Made by a program: the position numbers and the translations under genes | Shown: positions 8,690-17,726 of the stretch, in pieces | How positions within the stretch are numbered: position 1 is the first letter of the stretch | How the letters are laid out: each line of letters opens with the position of its first letter | Origin: Deltaproteobacteria bacterium | GTDB taxonomy: Bacteria > Desulfobacterota > Desulfobaccia > Desulfobaccales > Desulfobaccaceae | Reading direction: 5' to 3' | Assembly (NCBI GenBank): GCA_019309545.1 | Contig: JAFDGA010000008.1 | Location: 17,705-81,704, forward strand | DNA: 64,000 bases | Notes under the pieces: generated by a model | Seen by the model: only the letters and a program-made list of their open reading frames with translations | Told to the model about the DNA's origin: nothing | The model's database searches: none

Positions 8690-10456
8690 CTAAATTTTAA
8701 AAATCAGCAAATAAGCCGTGCCCAGAATGATAGTGATCAACATCGGCACAAAGCAGGCCCGTAGGTAGTAAAGAAAAGAGATGTGCACTCCGGCCCTTTC
8801 GGCCAGGCCCACAGTGACCACGTTGGCCGAGGCGCCGATCATGGTGCCGTTCCCCCCCAGGCAGGCCCCGAGGGCCAAAGACCACCACAGCACCCCGCTC
8901 TCTGCTCCCGGAATGGTCTCGTTCAAAAAGGCAATAATCGGCAGCATGGTGGCGGTAAAGGGAATATTATCCACAAAGGCCGAGGCCAGGGCCGATACCC
9001 AGAGCACCATCAGCACTGCCATAATTAATGACCCTTGGGAAACCCGGGCCACCCACTCGGCAATAACATGAATCAACCCGGTCGCTTCGGCTCCGGCCAC
9101 GATAATAAATAGGCCGATAAAAAACATCAGAGTAGGCCACTCGATATCGTGTTCCAGCAGTTCGACGATATTTACCCGGGCAATGGTCAACAACAGTATG
9201 GCTCCGGTCAGGGCGGCGATGCAGGGTTCCATATGGAGCATACCGTGGATGACGAACAGGAAGATGGTAAAGACCAGGATGATTAAAGCCGTGGCTAGCA
9301 GCTTCCTGTCAGTAATGCGGTATTGCCGTCGCAGTTCAACGATAGTGCCTTCAACATCTTTGACTTCCGCGGTCAGATAAGCTTTTTTATACCAGTAAAT
9401 GTAGTAAATCAAAGTGGCTAGCAGGCAGATGACAATGATGCCGGTCAGATTGACCACAAAATCGCCGAAACTGAGCCGGGCATAGGAGCCGATCATGATA
9501 TTCGGGGGATCGCCGATCAGGGTGGCGGTGCCGCCCACATTGGAGGCAAATACTTCCGGAATTAAGAGGGTAATAGGGTTAATCTTCAGGGTCAAGGCGA
9601 TCTCGATGGTTACCGGAATCAGCAGCAGCATGGTGGTAACATTATCTAGAAAGGCTGAGAGGACCGCGGTTACTATCATCAGTATGCCAGACAATAAAAA
9701 AATTTTGCCTCGGGCCAGGGCATAAGATTGACAGGCCAACCACTGGAACAGGCCGGTCTTTTTCAACACCCCGATAATCATCATCATGCCCATGAGCAGA
9801 AAGATGACATTCATGTCAATGGCCCGGACCGCATCCTCGAAGGAAATAATAAAATATTCCTTATTGAAGGTTCCCAGGGTATAGCTGATGAACAGGATCA
9901 GGGCCGCACCCAGCATGGCCGCTAAAGTCCGGTGCATCAGCTCGGCGGCGATAACCGCGTAAACCAGCACCAGAATGAGGGTGGCAATCCAGAAGGCGGG
10001 AGTAATCTGGCGACTCAGGGTGAGATGTTGCTGGGCCTGAAAGAGTCGATACCCCTCTTTATCCTGGCCGATTCTGAACAGCTTGGCCACCGTGGGGGAT
10101 GGGGACTGCCAACCGGGCTTGTGCGCCTGGACCTCTACCTGGGCACCTGTCAGGATCCCGCCGGCAAGCTTGTATTCCCCCAGAAACTCCCCATGGTTGT
10201 CAGTAGTAAGGGTCTGCTTTCCCTCGATCGGCTTGATCGGCTGACCGTTGACCAAAATCTCTATTTCGGCCTCTTTGATACCCTTGCCTCGCTCATCCTC
10301 AACTTTACCGATCAGTCGGAGACGATCCCCCGGAGTCGCGCTGGCCGCGACCCCGGCTGAGATTAAGATGACCCCAGCGATGATCAAGCAGACCAGATAT
10401 CGGCCGACAACTAAAGCTTTCCTTAGGATTACATCAAATTCTGGCGTATTTTCCAT
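8690..10456 (-). CDS. SLC13/ArsB-NhaD type anion or Na+/H+ carrier with N-terminal periplasmic domain
   Basis: 588-residue inner-membrane transporter of the ion-transporter superfamily. Two characteristic half-repeats are visible: FLDNVTTMLLLIPV with SNVGGTATLIGDPPN, and FVDNIPFTATMLPI with GNGTMIGASANVV, each the re-entrant substrate/cation site of SLC13/ArsB/NhaD-like carriers. Unusually, the first membrane segment (about 18-42) is followed by a roughly 100-residue soluble region containing a transthyretin-like or CarboxypepD_reg-type beta segment (VEDERGKGIKEAEIEI) before the carrier proper starts near residue 150. Substrate cannot be told from sequence; candidates include dicarboxylate, sulfate, arsenite and sodium. 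The locus also contains a broken CDF gene upstream. Confidence 0.85.
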   Translation of the reverse strand: MENTPEFDVILRKALVVGRYLVCLIIAGVILISAGVAASATPGDRLRLIGKVEDERGKGIKEAEIEILVNGQPIKPIEGKQTLTTDNHGEFLGEYKLAGGILTGAQVEVQAHKPGWQSPSPTVAKLFRIGQDKEGYRLFQAQQHLTLSRQITPAFWIATLILVLVYAVIAAELMHRTLAAMLGAALILFISYTLGTFNKEYFIISFEDAVRAIDMNVIFLLMGMMMIIGVLKKTGLFQWLACQSYALARGKIFLLSGILMIVTAVLSAFLDNVTTMLLLIPVTIEIALTLKINPITLLIPEVFASNVGGTATLIGDPPNIMIGSYARLSFGDFVVNLTGIIVICLLATLIYYIYWYKKAYLTAEVKDVEGTIVELRRQYRITDRKLLATALIILVFTIFLFVIHGMLHMEPCIAALTGAILLLTIARVNIVELLEHDIEWPTLMFFIGLFIIVAGAEATGLIHVIAEWVARVSQGSLIMAVLMVLWVSALASAFVDNIPFTATMLPIIAFLNETIPGAESGVLWWSLALGACLGGNGTMIGASANVVTVGLAERAGVHISFLYYLRACFVPMLITIILGTAYLLIFKI

Positions 10457-10537
10457 ATAATGAAATACAAAATACCGCAGCGCTCACTATTGATCGTCCT
10501 GAGGTTCAGGCTGGGGTGAGGTTGAGGAAGTTGGGGT

Positions 10538-11100
10538 TTAAACAGTAACGTCCAGACGGAAGGGACAGATGCAAGTCTCGGAAATACAGTGGTTTTCTCC
10601 TCTTAGATAATAACCTGCCAGCCCGAACAATACTCCGACCGAGTATAGACATCGGTAAGCAGGTGGGCGGCATCAGCCTCCAGGGCTACCGAGTCAAAGC
10701 GACGGGCCGCCTTGTAGAGGTAGGTGGCGACCACCAGATTAAGCCCCGCCGATAGCCCCATTACCCCCATGGCAGTGCCCAGAAAACGGACCAGCACCGG
10801 ATGAAACAACCGCTGTCCGGCCTGATAAAAGATGCCGGCCGCCACCCCAAAGATCAACAGGCCCTCCAGGAAGCCGCTCAGGTTTTCAAATTTCCCATGG
10901 CCGTAAGGGTGCTCCCGGTCAGGCGGCGACGCAGAAAATTTCAGAGCCAGCCAGGCCATAAGATCCAGGCTGCTGTGCAAGGCTTCGCTCAGAATGGCGG
11001 TACTGCCACTGAGCAGGGCTACCCCGGCCTTACCGGTGGTCAGGGTCAGGTTAGAAATGATGCTGATCAGCGCCGCTGGCTGGGGAGACTTAAAAAACAT
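10538..11100 (-). pseudogene. Cation diffusion facilitator remnant, frameshifted and truncated
   Basis: The first 150 residues are a clear CDF/ZitB-type metal exporter N-terminus: SEALHSSLDLMAWLAL (metal site), REHPYGHGKFENLSGF, EADAAHLLTDVYT. The frame is then lost near 10640-10646. Shifting by one base restores the expected continuation SVGVLFGLAGYYL, but that frame soon leaves the family (LRGENHCISE) and stops at 10538. The remaining membrane segments and the cytoplasmic domain are absent. It is therefore a pseudogene with both a one-base deletion and loss of its 3' half. It starts 16 bases after the SIMPL gene on the same strand. Confidence 0.8.
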
Positions 11101-11116
11101 CGTTGCCTGGTTTGAT

Positions 11117-11836
11117 CTAATCCGACAGGAAATACTCTATCGTTGAAACGACTCTGATCTTTTTGATATAAGGAGTATTACTGTCCCGATCTTTAATCTC
11201 GAACAGTCCCTGGCGGGCCCGTTTAATTTTACCCAGTTGACTCCCAGAATCTTTGGCAAACTTCTCGGCCACTTGTCGGGCCTCTTGGGTAGCCTTTTCG
11301 ATCATGGCCGGTTTTAAATCATTTAACCGGGTAAACAAAAATTGTGGTTTGCTCTGATAGTTGCTGCCGGCAATGGCAATGCCGTGCTCTACCAGTTCCA
11401 CGATTTTCTCCATGGTTTCCCTAACCTTAGCTACTTTGTCAGTATAAACCGTTATGGCCGAAAAGGCCGAGTAGCGATATTGGGTTTTGGAGGCGTCCAC
11501 ATATTCCTGGGCCTGGCGATCCAGGATGGCGGGAACGGATATTGATATTTCCTGCTCGCTAAAGCCGTGGTTTTTCAGAAATTCCATGACCAATGCATTA
11601 TTTCGTTGAATAACCGTAAACAGATTGCTCAGATCATTATCAGCCACGGTAAATCTTATGGGCCAAATGGCGATATCGGCGGGCATTTCTTGTTCGGCCA
11701 AACCCTTAACCGTAACCGTTCTATCCTGAGCCTTTAGCCGGGTTACACTATCAGCCAAGAAATATCCCAGGATTATCAGACCCAAGCCTATGAACGCACC
11801 CAGAATCAGGGATTCCCATACTCTTTTATTATTCAT
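11117..11836 (-). CDS. SIMPL-domain (DUF541) membrane-anchored protein
   Basis: 239 residues: one N-terminal hydrophobic anchor (about 9-28, SLILGAFIGLGLIILGYFLA) and a periplasmic SIMPL domain (about 38-235), recognisable from VTVKGLAEQEMPADIAIWPI, the QNNAxxxxFLKNxGF-like block and the repeat with SAITVYTDKVAKV. The molecular function of the family is not established; members are periplasmic or envelope-associated oligomers. It follows the TPR lipoprotein gene after 18 bases and may be the last gene of the Mla operon transcript, which suggests an envelope role by inference. Confidence 0.85.
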   Translation of the reverse strand: MNNKRVWESLILGAFIGLGLIILGYFLADSVTRLKAQDRTVTVKGLAEQEMPADIAIWPIRFTVADNDLSNLFTVIQRNNALVMEFLKNHGFSEQEISISVPAILDRQAQEYVDASKTQYRYSAFSAITVYTDKVAKVRETMEKIVELVEHGIAIAGSNYQSKPQFLFTRLNDLKPAMIEKATQEARQVAEKFAKDSGSQLGKIKRARQGLFEIKDRDSNTPYIKKIRVVSTIEYFLSD

Positions 11837-11854
11837 AATCTCTCCCGGTTAACC

Positions 11855-12742
11855 TTAATGGGTGGAATCTGCAGTCAAAGACTCCAGAAGCAGGCATATC
11901 CTTTGGGCCTCTTGGGTTTTGCCCAAGGCCTTATAAAGCTGGCATAAGCGTTGGCCGTAGTCCTGAGCCGCGGCTTGATTGCCGGTAGCCAGATACAATT
12001 TGAACAGGCCGTCCAAGGCATCGATTACCCCGGGCACTGACTCCAAGCGGCGGAACTCTTGCAAGGCTGATTTTAAATCCATTTCAGCCTGAGAAAAATT
12101 CCCCAGTTCGAGATGAGTACGCCCCAGTCTTTCCAGACTTACGGCCCGTCCCCGGGCGGCTCCATAAGCTGTATTTAACTGCCGGGATTGCTCATAAAGG
12201 CTTAGGGCTTCATCATAGTCTTGCTGCTGGCGGGCCAAATCCCCCCGGTGGGTCAGAGTCAGAGCCAAGAGCCGCTCCAAACCTGGTAGCTGGGCCAGAG
12301 CCTGGGCCTCGGTATAGGCCGCCCTAGCTTGCTTAAGCTTTCCCTGGGCCTGCCAGAGGGTCCCGAGATTATTTAAAGTTTCAATGATGCCGGCCGCGTC
12401 GTCCTGTTGCCGATGCAATGCCAAGGCCTCCTTATAACATCTCTCGGCCTGGTCATATTGGCCCTGTTCCTGGTGGATAGCCCCCAGGTTATTGAGATTT
12501 GCGGCGATCCCGGGGATATGGTCGATTAACCGGTTAAGTCTGAGGGCCTGGGCAAATTTTTCCTGGGCCAGTTCCAGATTTCCCCGGGCATAATAATGGT
12601 AGCCGGTATCATTGGCATTGAGGGCGTCCTGGCGCAGGCCTACCCCAGGTTTGGGGGTTGGGGCGGCACAGCCCTGGAGCAGAATCAGTAAAACTGCTAA
12701 TACTACACTGCCGTACCTCTGCCTAGCCCGGCTGGCTCTCAC
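11855..12742 (-). CDS. TPR-repeat lipoprotein of the mla operon
   Basis: 295 residues with a signal peptide and lipobox LLQGC (Cys26), then at least five tetratricopeptide repeats (about 40-250), for example LNNLGAIHQEQGQYDQAERCYKEAL and LNNLGTLWQAQGKLKQARAAY-like units. Start is GTG overlapping the mlaD stop by four bases (GTGA), so it is almost certainly co-translated with mlaD. TPR proteins scaffold other proteins; here the likely partner is the MCE/Mla lipid transporter, but that is inferred only from the overlap. Lipidation would place it on the inner or outer membrane facing the periplasm. Confidence 0.85.
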   Translation of the reverse strand: MRASRARQRYGSVVLAVLLILLQGCAAPTPKPGVGLRQDALNANDTGYHYYARGNLELAQEKFAQALRLNRLIDHIPGIAANLNNLGAIHQEQGQYDQAERCYKEALALHRQQDDAAGIIETLNNLGTLWQAQGKLKQARAAYTEAQALAQLPGLERLLALTLTHRGDLARQQQDYDEALSLYEQSRQLNTAYGAARGRAVSLERLGRTHLELGNFSQAEMDLKSALQEFRRLESVPGVIDALDGLFKLYLATGNQAAAQDYGQRLCQLYKALGKTQEAQRICLLLESLTADSTH

Positions 12743-13761
12743 GGTCTATTGCTCCCTTGAATTTCCCGATCCAGGCGGATCGTCTTTTCTTCCTTTTTAG
12801 GGATATGACGGCGTAACAGCCAGCTCTTCTGGGCGGCTTGGGCCACATCATCGGCATCATTGATTAGCATCTGGCCACTATTAACTAATTCCGGCAACCC
12901 GGCCCCGGCCCGGTTTAAGTGGTCCAGAAAGTTTTCTCCTTTCTCCACCGCGACTGGCATTTTCTCCGCCATTTTGCGAAATTTGTCCGAGGCCTGACGG
13001 AAATTCTCCAGGGTGGCTTTAAGCGCTGCCATGGATTCTTGGGCCTCGGCCTTGAATTCCTGATCATGTAGCAGGGTCGCCAACAGACCCTCCTGGGTAT
13101 TAAGGCTGGTGATGACCTTTTCGGTCCCGGAAATGGCCTGTCTCAGATCGTTATAGAGAGCAGGGTCATTGACCAGTTTGCCCAGGCTGCCCTGACCCTC
13201 GTTGATCTTAGTGGTGATATCTTTTAACTGATTGACCATTCGGTTTAAGGTGCCCTGTTCATCGGCCCAGGAAGCGGTGATCTTGTTCAGATTGGCCAAA
13301 ATTTTTTGAATATCCTCTAAAGAAGGGGTGGCTCGTTCGATAAAAGTAGTAAGAGCTAAAGGTTCTATCGAAGAAATAGTACTGCCAGGCGGAAGCATCG
13401 CTACTTCGGGGGACCCGGAAGTAATGTCCAGGCACATATCCCCCAGGAGTCCGAGATAACCGATGGAAGCCTTGGAATCTTTCCGGATACGTTCGCGATA
13501 TTCGGCCAGCACTTCAAACTCGACAATTATATTGCCTTTGGGATCGAAGGAAATCTTCCTCACACTGCCTACTGTTACCCCCGACAGGCGTACCTCCGCC
13601 CCTTCCTTTAAACCGCCGATGTTTTTGAACACGGTGCGATATTCCAGGCGTTTTTCAAACAAGCGCTCCTGCTGGGCGATGATTAGCACCATGGCCATGA
13701 GGAGCAACAAAGTGACCACTACAAAGACCCCGACAATAGTCTCATATTTCTTCTGGCTCAT
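12739..13761 (-). CDS. mlaD: MlaD-like MCE-domain lipid-binding protein
   Basis: 340 residues: N-terminal membrane anchor (about 7-28), MCE domain (about 35-118, with YRTVFKNIGGLKEGAEVRLSGVTVGSV), then a long helical C-terminal region (about 140-330) expected to extend the periplasmic conduit. MCE proteins form hexameric rings that pass phospholipids between membranes. It is longer than E. coli MlaD (183 residues), closer to the Mce/PqiB-like or chloroplast TGD2-like versions with helical tails. It follows mlaF after seven bases and overlaps the TPR gene. Function by family; the direction of lipid flow is not knowable here. Confidence 0.9.
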   Translation of the reverse strand: MSQKKYETIVGVFVVVTLLLLMAMVLIIAQQERLFEKRLEYRTVFKNIGGLKEGAEVRLSGVTVGSVRKISFDPKGNIIVEFEVLAEYRERIRKDSKASIGYLGLLGDMCLDITSGSPEVAMLPPGSTISSIEPLALTTFIERATPSLEDIQKILANLNKITASWADEQGTLNRMVNQLKDITTKINEGQGSLGKLVNDPALYNDLRQAISGTEKVITSLNTQEGLLATLLHDQEFKAEAQESMAALKATLENFRQASDKFRKMAEKMPVAVEKGENFLDHLNRAGAGLPELVNSGQMLINDADDVAQAAQKSWLLRRHIPKKEEKTIRLDREIQGSNRP

Positions 13762-13768
13762 TGCTATC

Positions 13769-14557
13769 TCACTCCATCAGTGGGGTCGTGGCGAGGAAGC
13801 GTTTTACCTCGGGATTGGGGCAGGCATCCAGCTCCTGACAGGTTCCCACGAAGACAATCTTGCCGTCATATAGCATGGCCAGACGGTCGCCCACAAACCT
13901 GGCAGTACGGATGTCATGAGTTACCAAAATCGAGGTTACTTCCAGGGATTTTTGCAAATCCCGGATTAAATGGGCAATGCCGTCTGAAGTAATGGGGTCC
14001 AGCCCGGTAGTCGGTTCATCATAGATAATGATGTGCGGGTCCAAAGCCAGGGTCCGGGCCAGGGCCACCCGTCGTTGCATGCCCCCCGATAGGGCCGAAG
14101 GTTCCAGCTCCTCAACATCTTTAAGACCTACCAGGGCCAGTTTTTCTTTAACTATCTGATTAATGCGGGACGGAGGCAGACGGCTGTGATGGACCAGCGG
14201 GAAGGCGATATTCTCCCCGACGGTCATGGAATCGTATAGAGCTGAGCCTTGGAATAGATAACCCATCTGCAGACGCAGTCTATCCCAGTCTGCTTCATTC
14301 CGCAGTTTGGTGAGTTCCACACCGTTCAATATGATGGCCCCGGCGTCCGGGGTTTCCAATCCCACCAACATACTGGTTAATACTGATTTGCCGGCCCCGC
14401 TACGGCCTAACAGCACCAGGGTCTCACCACACCGGACCTCCAGATCGATCCCCTGGAGCACCGGTTTACCGTTGTAGGTCTTGTAAATGCCTTGGAAATA
14501 GATTAACGGCTCGCCTTTAGGTGGAAAAACCAGGTTCGGAGCCGATTGCGAAGTCAC
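13769..14557 (-). CDS. mlaF: MlaF-like ABC transporter ATPase
   Basis: 262 residues, the ATPase of the Mla lipid transporter on the cytoplasmic face. Walker A is GRSGAGKS (about 52-59), the Q loop follows QMGYLFQGSALYDSMTVGENIAFPL, the ABC signature is LSGGMQRR, Walker B is IIYDEPTTGLDP, and the switch histidine is in VTHD. The signature LSGGM and the GLDPITSDG stretch are typical of MlaF rather than of importers. It lies 17 bases downstream of mlaE and seven upstream of mlaD, giving the usual E-F-D order. Confidence 0.95.
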   Translation of the reverse strand: MTSQSAPNLVFPPKGEPLIYFQGIYKTYNGKPVLQGIDLEVRCGETLVLLGRSGAGKSVLTSMLVGLETPDAGAIILNGVELTKLRNEADWDRLRLQMGYLFQGSALYDSMTVGENIAFPLVHHSRLPPSRINQIVKEKLALVGLKDVEELEPSALSGGMQRRVALARTLALDPHIIIYDEPTTGLDPITSDGIAHLIRDLQKSLEVTSILVTHDIRTARFVGDRLAMLYDGKIVFVGTCQELDACPNPEVKRFLATTPLME

Positions 14558-14574
14558 CGTCTATCTCTGAGTTC

Positions 14575-15360
14575 TCAAGGCCAGATGATTAGAGAAATCC
14601 GGGTTAAAAATACATCAGAGACCAAAACCAATAGCGATCCGGAAACTACCGCCGCTTTAGTGGACTGCCCCACCCCGAAAGTTCCATGAGAGGTATGATA
14701 ACCATGAAAACAGCCCACGGTGCCGATGATGGCGCCAAAGACCACGGTCTTCAACACCCCCGGTATTACATCATTTAAACTGATATATTTTAAGGTAAGC
14801 TGGTAATAATACTTGGAGGTCAGCCCAACCTGGGTAACACCAATAACCCAGCCGCCCAGGATGCCCAAGATATCGGCTACCCCGGTAAGCAGGGGCATTA
14901 CCAACATGCAGGCCAGTAAACGGGTGCTCACCAGGTACTTCATCGGATTAACGGCTGAGACCCGCATGGCATCAATCTGTCTGGTCACCCGCATAGAGCC
15001 TAGTTCGGCAGTCATCCCCGATCCGGCCCGACCCACCACCATGAGGGCGGTTAATACCGGGCCTAGTTCCCGGACCATGGACATCCCCACGATGGTGGCG
15101 ATATAATTAGCCGCCCCAAACCAGGAGAGCACCCCCACTGTCTGCATGGCCAGTACCAGCCCCACCGAAAACGCGGCCACCGCCACCAGCGGCAGGGATT
15201 TGACCCCTAAGTGGAACATCTGGGCGATGACCTCCCGAAAGAACCAGGGAGGGCGGAACAGGGAAGTAAAGGCCTCGCCAAAAAACAGGGTCAGCCTTCC
15301 CATATAGTCCACGAAGCGGACCACGTTGTGGCCGGTGAGTTGAAGAAACCGATCTCGCAA
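14575..15360 (-). CDS. mlaE: MlaE-like ABC transporter permease
   Basis: 261-residue inner-membrane permease of the MlaE/YrbE family. Hydrophobic helices cover most of the chain. Family hallmarks are visible: GLVLAMQTVGVLSWFGA, the conserved MVRELGPVLTALMVVGRAGSGMTAELGSMRVTRQIDAM region (the elbow/coupling segment), and the C-terminal GCFHGYHTSHGTFGVGQSTKAAVV block. First gene of the operon mlaE-mlaF-mlaD-TPR-SIMPL, with a plausible promoter just upstream. MlaA, MlaB and MlaC are not encoded nearby. Confidence 0.95.
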   Translation of the reverse strand: MRDRFLQLTGHNVVRFVDYMGRLTLFFGEAFTSLFRPPWFFREVIAQMFHLGVKSLPLVAVAAFSVGLVLAMQTVGVLSWFGAANYIATIVGMSMVRELGPVLTALMVVGRAGSGMTAELGSMRVTRQIDAMRVSAVNPMKYLVSTRLLACMLVMPLLTGVADILGILGGWVIGVTQVGLTSKYYYQLTLKYISLNDVIPGVLKTVVFGAIIGTVGCFHGYHTSHGTFGVGQSTKAAVVSGSLLVLVSDVFLTRISLIIWP

Positions 15361-15404
15361 GCTTAATTCCTAAGTGGGGGAAGATTATCCAATCTGCTTA
15401 AAAC

Positions 15405-15434
15405 TATATAAGAATAGGGATTCTGTCAAGTCAA
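15405..15434 (-). promoter_or_regulatory. Sigma-70-type promoter of the mla operon
   Basis: On the minus strand, TTGACT (15429-15434) and TATATA (15405-15410) are separated by 18 bases, ending 44 bases before the mlaE start. A second, overlapping TTGACA is present but too close to the -10. Confidence 0.5.
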
Positions 15435-15497
15435 ACCCGGACTTAGGAATCGCCCCGGATTTACTCAATGGGTTGCCCTCTGCTCGATCAAGCGTCC

Positions 15498-17129
15498 CTA
15501 GCGGTTATGGGTGGGTGGTGTATCGGATAACGGGGAAGAACTCCCGCGGGGCAAGAATAAGGCGCAACCGGAATCGCTATAGACCCGACGCCACTCGGTA
15601 TGCTTTTGAAGCAGATCATGTATCTTGGAAGTAACCCTGATGACGATCATGTCGGGCGGGTAATGGGACAAGAACTGCTGCCAGTTAGGGCGACCATTGA
15701 GAAAATCAAAATATTCTAAACTAACTGCTTCCGGGTACACGGTTTCGTAGCGTCCGTCCAGGGCTACCAGGCACTGCGGATATAAGGTCCAGAACAGATA
15801 TTCCCCCCATTCGAACCAGGTCAGAATATTTCCGGATAAATGATGCCTCTGGATGTAGTCGATCGCCCCCACCGGGTAATACATTTTGATCTTGGTGCCG
15901 TCCGGTTGTTCGGGCTGAGAAGGAATGGTTAGGTTTAGAGGCTGATGATGGATGAAGCGATAAGAGTTGAAGGCTATCAGACCCAAGGCCAGTAATATCA
16001 AAACCCTCCAATCTAAACGTTCGTGACCGGCCTTTATCCAAGGGATGGTCTTAAGACGTTCAAAAAAAGCGCTGACTAATACCGGAAGATATGCCCCTAA
16101 TACAATCCAAAAAAGAGACAGGTGGCGAATGTGCTTCAATCCTAAATATAAGGATACTCCTACTACCAACCCCGCGGTAATCTCCCGCCAGCGGGCCCAT
16201 ATTATCAACAACGCGCCAAAAACGACGATGGACAGAATATAAACCAGTTCACCTAGACTAATAATGTCCTTCTGATAGCCCTTAATAACCGAGGCCCATT
16301 CCGTGATCTCAGGGCGCGGCATGGTGACCGCGTAGATGATATAGTGCCAATATTCCAGGCCGTAGGGGTTAATCAGGGTGGCCAACCCGGAAAGCAACAA
16401 AATCCCTAGGTAAGGCCACCAAGGTCGGCGGCTGAGGGCTTCTCCCAGAGTGTAAAGTCCCAGTAATCCCAACCCAGAGACAAATCCCCCATGCAGGTTA
16501 CACCAGGGAATCTGGATCAGTACCAGCAGCCATAAACCGCGCCAGCGCCGGGTGAGCCGGGCTGTTTCTAAAAGGTAAATTGACAGCGCGAAAAAGAAAA
16601 AGGTGAATACCTGGGCCCGAACCGGACTGTAGCCTAATGAGAAGAAGCCACTGATTAGAAACAGCATAAATGCTGCGGCTGCCGGGGTGGCCCCGCGTCT
16701 TACCGCACTGAGATAAATAAGTCCGGCGGTGGCCAGGCCCAATCCATACCTGAGTAGCTGCAGACCAGTTGCCCCGAAGGTCTCATAAAGCGGAAAAAAT
16801 ATTACTCCGGTGAGCCATTCGTGATAGACCCAGGTTTCCAGGGTGGGAACATAGGAAAACACATCTTGATAGGGAAATTTGCCGGTCTCCCAGAATAGCC
16901 GGCCGAAGGCCATATAGCCCCACAGATCCGGGTCGGCCCCGGTTTTGGCCAGCCAATAGAGTAAAAAAGTTACCAAGCAGATGCTAAGGATAGCAGTTCC
17001 ACAGGCTTTTTTTCGATTGATCCCGAGGTAAGCTAACCGGCCCTGGCCTGCAATTGCGTCTCGCCGTGGTTCTAGTGCCAAACTCGATGAGTCCCTGGCG
17101 TATTGCCAAATATTGAGGATTAATACCAA
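15498..17129 (-). CDS. Polytopic GT-C-like membrane protein of unknown substrate
   Basis: 543 residues with about ten membrane segments and a soluble C-terminus. An early DPDLWGYMAFGRLFWETGKFPYQD-type loop (around 65-90) and HEWLTGVIFFPLYE resemble the first periplasmic loop of GT-C fold (lipid-linked sugar using) glycosyltransferases; the catalytic acidic pair would be in DPDLW. The C-terminal domain has DGRYETVYPEAV. The start is uncertain: the longest frame begins at a TTG that lies inside a dispersed 118-bp repeat and has no Shine-Dalgarno, so translation may begin further in. Sugar and acceptor are unknown. Confidence 0.7.
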   Translation of the reverse strand: MVLILNIWQYARDSSSLALEPRRDAIAGQGRLAYLGINRKKACGTAILSICLVTFLLYWLAKTGADPDLWGYMAFGRLFWETGKFPYQDVFSYVPTLETWVYHEWLTGVIFFPLYETFGATGLQLLRYGLGLATAGLIYLSAVRRGATPAAAAFMLFLISGFFSLGYSPVRAQVFTFFFFALSIYLLETARLTRRWRGLWLLVLIQIPWCNLHGGFVSGLGLLGLYTLGEALSRRPWWPYLGILLLSGLATLINPYGLEYWHYIIYAVTMPRPEITEWASVIKGYQKDIISLGELVYILSIVVFGALLIIWARWREITAGLVVGVSLYLGLKHIRHLSLFWIVLGAYLPVLVSAFFERLKTIPWIKAGHERLDWRVLILLALGLIAFNSYRFIHHQPLNLTIPSQPEQPDGTKIKMYYPVGAIDYIQRHHLSGNILTWFEWGEYLFWTLYPQCLVALDGRYETVYPEAVSLEYFDFLNGRPNWQQFLSHYPPDMIVIRVTSKIHDLLQKHTEWRRVYSDSGCALFLPRGSSSPLSDTPPTHNR

Positions 17130-17238
17130 GTTGCGATCAAAAAGCTAAAATGCCCCCCTCACCCTCGCCCTCTGCCCCGCCAGCGGGGGAGAGGGGATAA
17201 AGGATAAAATTACTCATTTGAAAGCTAATCGGTATAAG
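17121..17238. repeat. 118-bp dispersed repeat, copy 1
   Basis: Nearly identical (five differences by hand alignment) to the reverse complement of 30671-30788. It contains a GC-rich palindrome (CCCCCGCCAGCGGGGG-like core) and imperfect ends, TAATACC on one side and the complement of CTTATACC on the other, reminiscent of a small non-autonomous mobile or REP-type element. It overlaps the apparent 5' end of the minus-strand GT-C-like gene. Confidence 0.85.
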
Positions 17239-17281
17239 ATGGCTCCATCAAGAGTGAGGTCGGCTAGGAGGGAAAGACCAC

Positions 17282-17587
17282 TCAGCGTTCCAAGATGGCA
17301 TTGGCGATAATGGCATCGGCTACCTTAAGGCTATCAATTTGATAAGAATTATTCTGGATAGCCTTGGCAATTGCTCGCACTTTCTGGGCACGCCGTTCTA
17401 AGGTCTGGGCGATCAACTGGTTAGCCTTTTGCAGCCGCGATCGGGTTGGCAACTTAACAGGATTTATTTTATCAAGTTTATAAGTGGGTAAAGGTTTGGC
17501 TTCGGGTCTGATCTCGAAAGGGACGGCTTTATCAGTGCGGAGATTATTTAACCCGCTGCTATGGGCATAGTGTATTCTCATTGGCAA
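17282..17587 (-). CDS. flgM: FlgM anti-sigma-28 factor
   Basis: 101 residues, typical length. FlgM holds the flagellar sigma factor FliA inactive until it is exported through the finished hook-basal body. The C-terminal half (about 55-101) has the sigma-binding pattern: RRAQKVRAIAKAIQNNSYQIDSLKVADAIIANAIL, matching the FlgM form of RxxKVxxLKxAIxxGxYxVDxxKVAxxLL. The N-terminal half is basic and probably unstructured. It lies 140 bases downstream of a frame-broken small gene on the same strand that has a sigma-28-type promoter, consistent with autoregulated late flagellar expression. No other flagellar gene is in the window. Confidence 0.88.
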   Translation of the reverse strand: MPMRIHYAHSSGLNNLRTDKAVPFEIRPEAKPLPTYKLDKINPVKLPTRSRLQKANQLIAQTLERRAQKVRAIAKAIQNNSYQIDSLKVADAIIANAILER

Positions 17588-17726
17588 TGCTCCTGATTCA
17601 TCATGTTTACGGTTGTGAGCAGTGGTGTCTTAATTAAGTTAACATGCGTTTTTTCTCTAGTGCTTAGAGATTGCAGAAATAGTCGAAGTTCGTCCTCTGG
17701 TCTGGTCTTCTCAGCAGAGGCAATAT

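Noticed and set aside
9110..9118. GCCGATAA inside the carrier gene as a sigma-28 -10 box
   Set aside because: It lies within coding sequence on the opposite strand to the gene, with no matching -35 at N11 and no gene to drive.
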